Below are positions 15,646 to 17,832 of a DNA stretch of 17,832 nt, one piece after another. A model generated the notes under the pieces. It searched no databases, had not been told where the DNA came from, and was given only the letters and a program-made list of their open reading frames with translations. The position numbers and the translations under genes were made by a program. Source of the DNA: Phlegmacium glaucopus (lineage: Eukaryota; Basidiomycota; Agaricomycetes; Agaricales; Cortinariaceae). Within the stretch, counting starts at the first letter, position 1, and each line of letters begins with the position of its first letter. Location: the NCBI GenBank assembly GCA_015039465.1, contig MU129982.1, forward strand, positions 1-17,832, written 5' to 3'.

Positions 15646-17832
15646 TCCTTCCTCTTCATGACGTACCGTTAGATGCTTACCGTTCGCTCCTGGTGCGTGT
15701 GCGACGTACTGCAAGTCTTCGAAATACCTTTCGACGATGTACGGTGCAACCAGCAGGGACGTCCTGCCCGTATGGAATGATTGGAGCTCTCATACAATCC
15801 TTGCAAGAGAAGCTTGCGGAAACATGACGTAGTACGGGGTGCTCTGTGGCGTCAGCTGGATAGAACCACCGAAAGCTCTGAGGAGAATGGACTGGAGAGC
15901 GCTTCTCAGGGTCCTGGCCCGTGACAGTGGCTAGCTGTCCGTATGAGGCTACGATCAAGGCCCCAACCTTAACCTTAACAATAACCCTCGTCTACCGCAC
16001 GCACCTATGAGCAGGGACCCACCGTCGCGCTACCCTCTCTGTAGCCTACCCGTCTTCGACACCCGAAGCTCAAAGAACAGGCGACAGAGGAGCTGAGTTC
16101 GTGGGGGCCGCTCGTGAAGTTTCACATACCTCTGTTGGTTCCTCAACACCTTCCAACCACCTTTCCCGCATCGTCTTTATTTGGGTGTTTGCCCCAAAAA
16201 GCGTCCTAGGTGCTGTAGCGTCGAGAAACGCTTACGAAATAGGTGTGGTGGATACATGGGTCGTTCTTCTTGGGTCGGCTACCCGGGAGTGCTCCACATA
16301 TGGGTGGACAAAGGCCAGAGGAGGGTCGGTATGGGTATGGGCTTCTCGAATCCCTTAAGCAACAGCTAAAGCTGTCGGTTGAACAAAGGCCACTCACACG
16401 AGGAGCGGCTTCTGTTGTTCGTATGACAAGTGGACCCAGTCCACTTAAGCGTTGTCTCGGGCCAGCATCAGGGGCAATGGTAGGGTCGCTTCTGCGACTT
16501 ACCAAGTCTTGCCGACAGCTTGTCTGCTGCGGGACCACTCAACGTATCAAGTCTACATAGATAACACCGGAGATCATGTGTCGTTTTGGGTAGATGGCGA
16601 TATGGCTGACGTATATCACTGGCCGACGTGGGGGAAGGTAGTGACGATGCGGGAGTGACAGATCGATTCGTAGCTGATACGAACACCTTCGGTCGAAAGT
16701 GTGCTGTCGGACAACTAAGCAGTCCGAGTGTCGAGTTAGACAGCTGCGTTCTACAACTCTTTTATAAGTTACAATACAGCTTGCGTACCCGGCTTTGCTG
16801 GGCTGTCAGTATGTCGCGCCCAAATGACCAAAAAGTACACAAGACGCTGTGCTCTAGGTAGGGACTTGTAGTCTCTCGCGGTCGGTCAAGGCAGAACGAA
16901 AGTCGAAAACGCCGGTCAGAGCGGCCGTGTATAAGAGCATCGCGCCATCGGTTGATGAATATGCCATAATCCCGTACCGTGAATGAGGTACCCCGTCAGA
17001 CCCTCGAGTTACTCGGGCTTTAACTCTGGGACGAGTTTCCCCGTCTTTCTGAGCGAGGTCGCAGAAGCTTCTCCTTCTTTTCCTCCGGCAAATGTTGGCT
17101 CATGTATCTATACTATGATGCACCAGACCTACACCGCTTGGGTAAGCTGAACCGCCATAAACGTACAGAGTGCTGTACAAAAATGCGTCGTCGTGCCGAC
17201 CCACTCAAGTGCCATGGAGCAAATCTTCGCAAGTTGAGGAGGAGGGTATAATGATGTCGATTAAATGCTTGCCTTAGACCGGGGTTGCCGAGAGTACATT
17301 ACCAGGACGTATAAGGTAGGTGCTTTCGCCGGGGATGGCTCCCACTTCTACATATAACCCCAGCTGTTGTTCCCGGCAGCCTGGGTATGGCTCGGGACCT
17401 TGTGGTGAACGTTTAGTTACTGGGTGGACGCTGTCGAGTAGAAAAGCGAATGGCCGTGTTTCTACCCGTGTCCGGCTACTGTTTCGTTCGTAAGTAGTTC
17501 GCATAACGACGGCGACGTGCGCGATCACCGCTCCTTGGTGAAGTTCCAGTACCATATTCTTAACCCCGCTGGGAAAATATGGAGGAGGCACCACAAGGGT
17601 ACCTGCGACATTTTCACTACCCATCTACCCGTTCACTACGCAAGTAATAACATTCTTATTGTCGTTCTTAATTCTACATAAAACCTATGCTGCGAGAAAA
17701 ACATATGATGTTCAAAGACGTCATTCCATACTGATGCCGAAAAGTCATAGACGTTTCCCTATCTATTCTAACGCTCTTCACTATACTACTGTCAATTACT
17801 CGACCCTTTGCTAGACGCGGTTCACGCGGTAC
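15636..17832. other. Gene-poor tract of distinct character, unidentified
   Basis: By eye this stretch is richer in G and C than the left flank of the element. I found no rRNA, tRNA, transposon protein or recognised family. The longest frames are minus 17274-17624 (116 codons), plus 16243-16560 and plus 16452-16658. The last ends in a protein-like stretch (YQVYIDNTGDHVSFWVDGD), but none shows splice sites joining it to further coding blocks. A CCTTAACCTTAACA string near 15965-15985 is telomere-like. The tract could be old repeat DNA brought next to the copia element by the event that cut its LTR. Confidence 0.35.

Noticed and set aside
15958..15990. Telomere-like CCTTAA repeats suggesting a chromosome end
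   Set aside because: Only two or three loose units, and unrelated sequence continues for almost 2 kb.
17274..17624. Minus-strand frame of 116 codons as a gene
   Set aside because: No recognised motif or intron borders and no neighbouring coding blocks; could be chance in GC-richer DNA.
1..17832. CRISPR arrays, bacterial operons, rRNA genes or biosynthetic clusters
   Set aside because: No regular spaced repeats, no rRNA signatures, and all genes have fungal-type introns without a shared pathway.

Overview
The window looks like nuclear DNA of a filamentous basidiomycete, most likely a mushroom-forming Agaricomycete. Its genes are split by many very short introns (about 40-75 bases) with GTRNGT-type donors, CTNAC/CTAAC-like branch points and YAG acceptors. 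Several protein families are ones I associate with Agaricomycetes, and a Ty1/copia element interrupts the region. No database search was possible; all family calls rest on motifs read by eye.

Layout. 1-693: low-complexity DNA with a CCCTGA/CCCTTA telomere-like tract. 694-2475 (minus): an apparently intact nine-exon gene for a secreted protein with two eight-cysteine WSC domains. It includes a 7-base micro-exon. 2527-3710: no resolvable gene. 3711-3939 (plus): a possible small two-exon helical protein. 4031-4606 (plus): an unnamed fungal protein with a nuclease-like QxK strand motif and an unclear start. 4792-5513 (minus): a cyclin-like gene with one frameshift. 6066-7972 (minus): an unnamed fungal family with three single-base frameshifts. 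8228-10255 (plus): a TypA/BipA translational GTPase with a mitochondrial-type presequence, wrecked by several frameshifts, a stop codon and loss of its C-terminus. 10856-15635 (plus): a copia retrotransposon with a 278-base 5' LTR, an initiator-tRNA-type primer site, one 1435-residue Gag-Pol ORF and a 3' LTR cut to 95 bases. 15636-17832: a gene-poor tract of different character that I could not identify.

The main theme is selective decay. The WSC gene and the 1436-codon copia ORF read cleanly, while three neighbouring cellular genes carry single-base indels. Sequencing error spread evenly over the window would not give this pattern, so real pseudogenes are the simpler reading, though read-level checking is needed. 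The copia ORF is open, but the third catalytic acid of its integrase (DD35E) is a lysine and its 3' LTR is truncated. The copy is therefore probably not autonomous. I found no operon-like or defence-like system. The best leads are the micro-exons, the dying TypA gene and the integrase-dead copia copy with its odd 3' junction.
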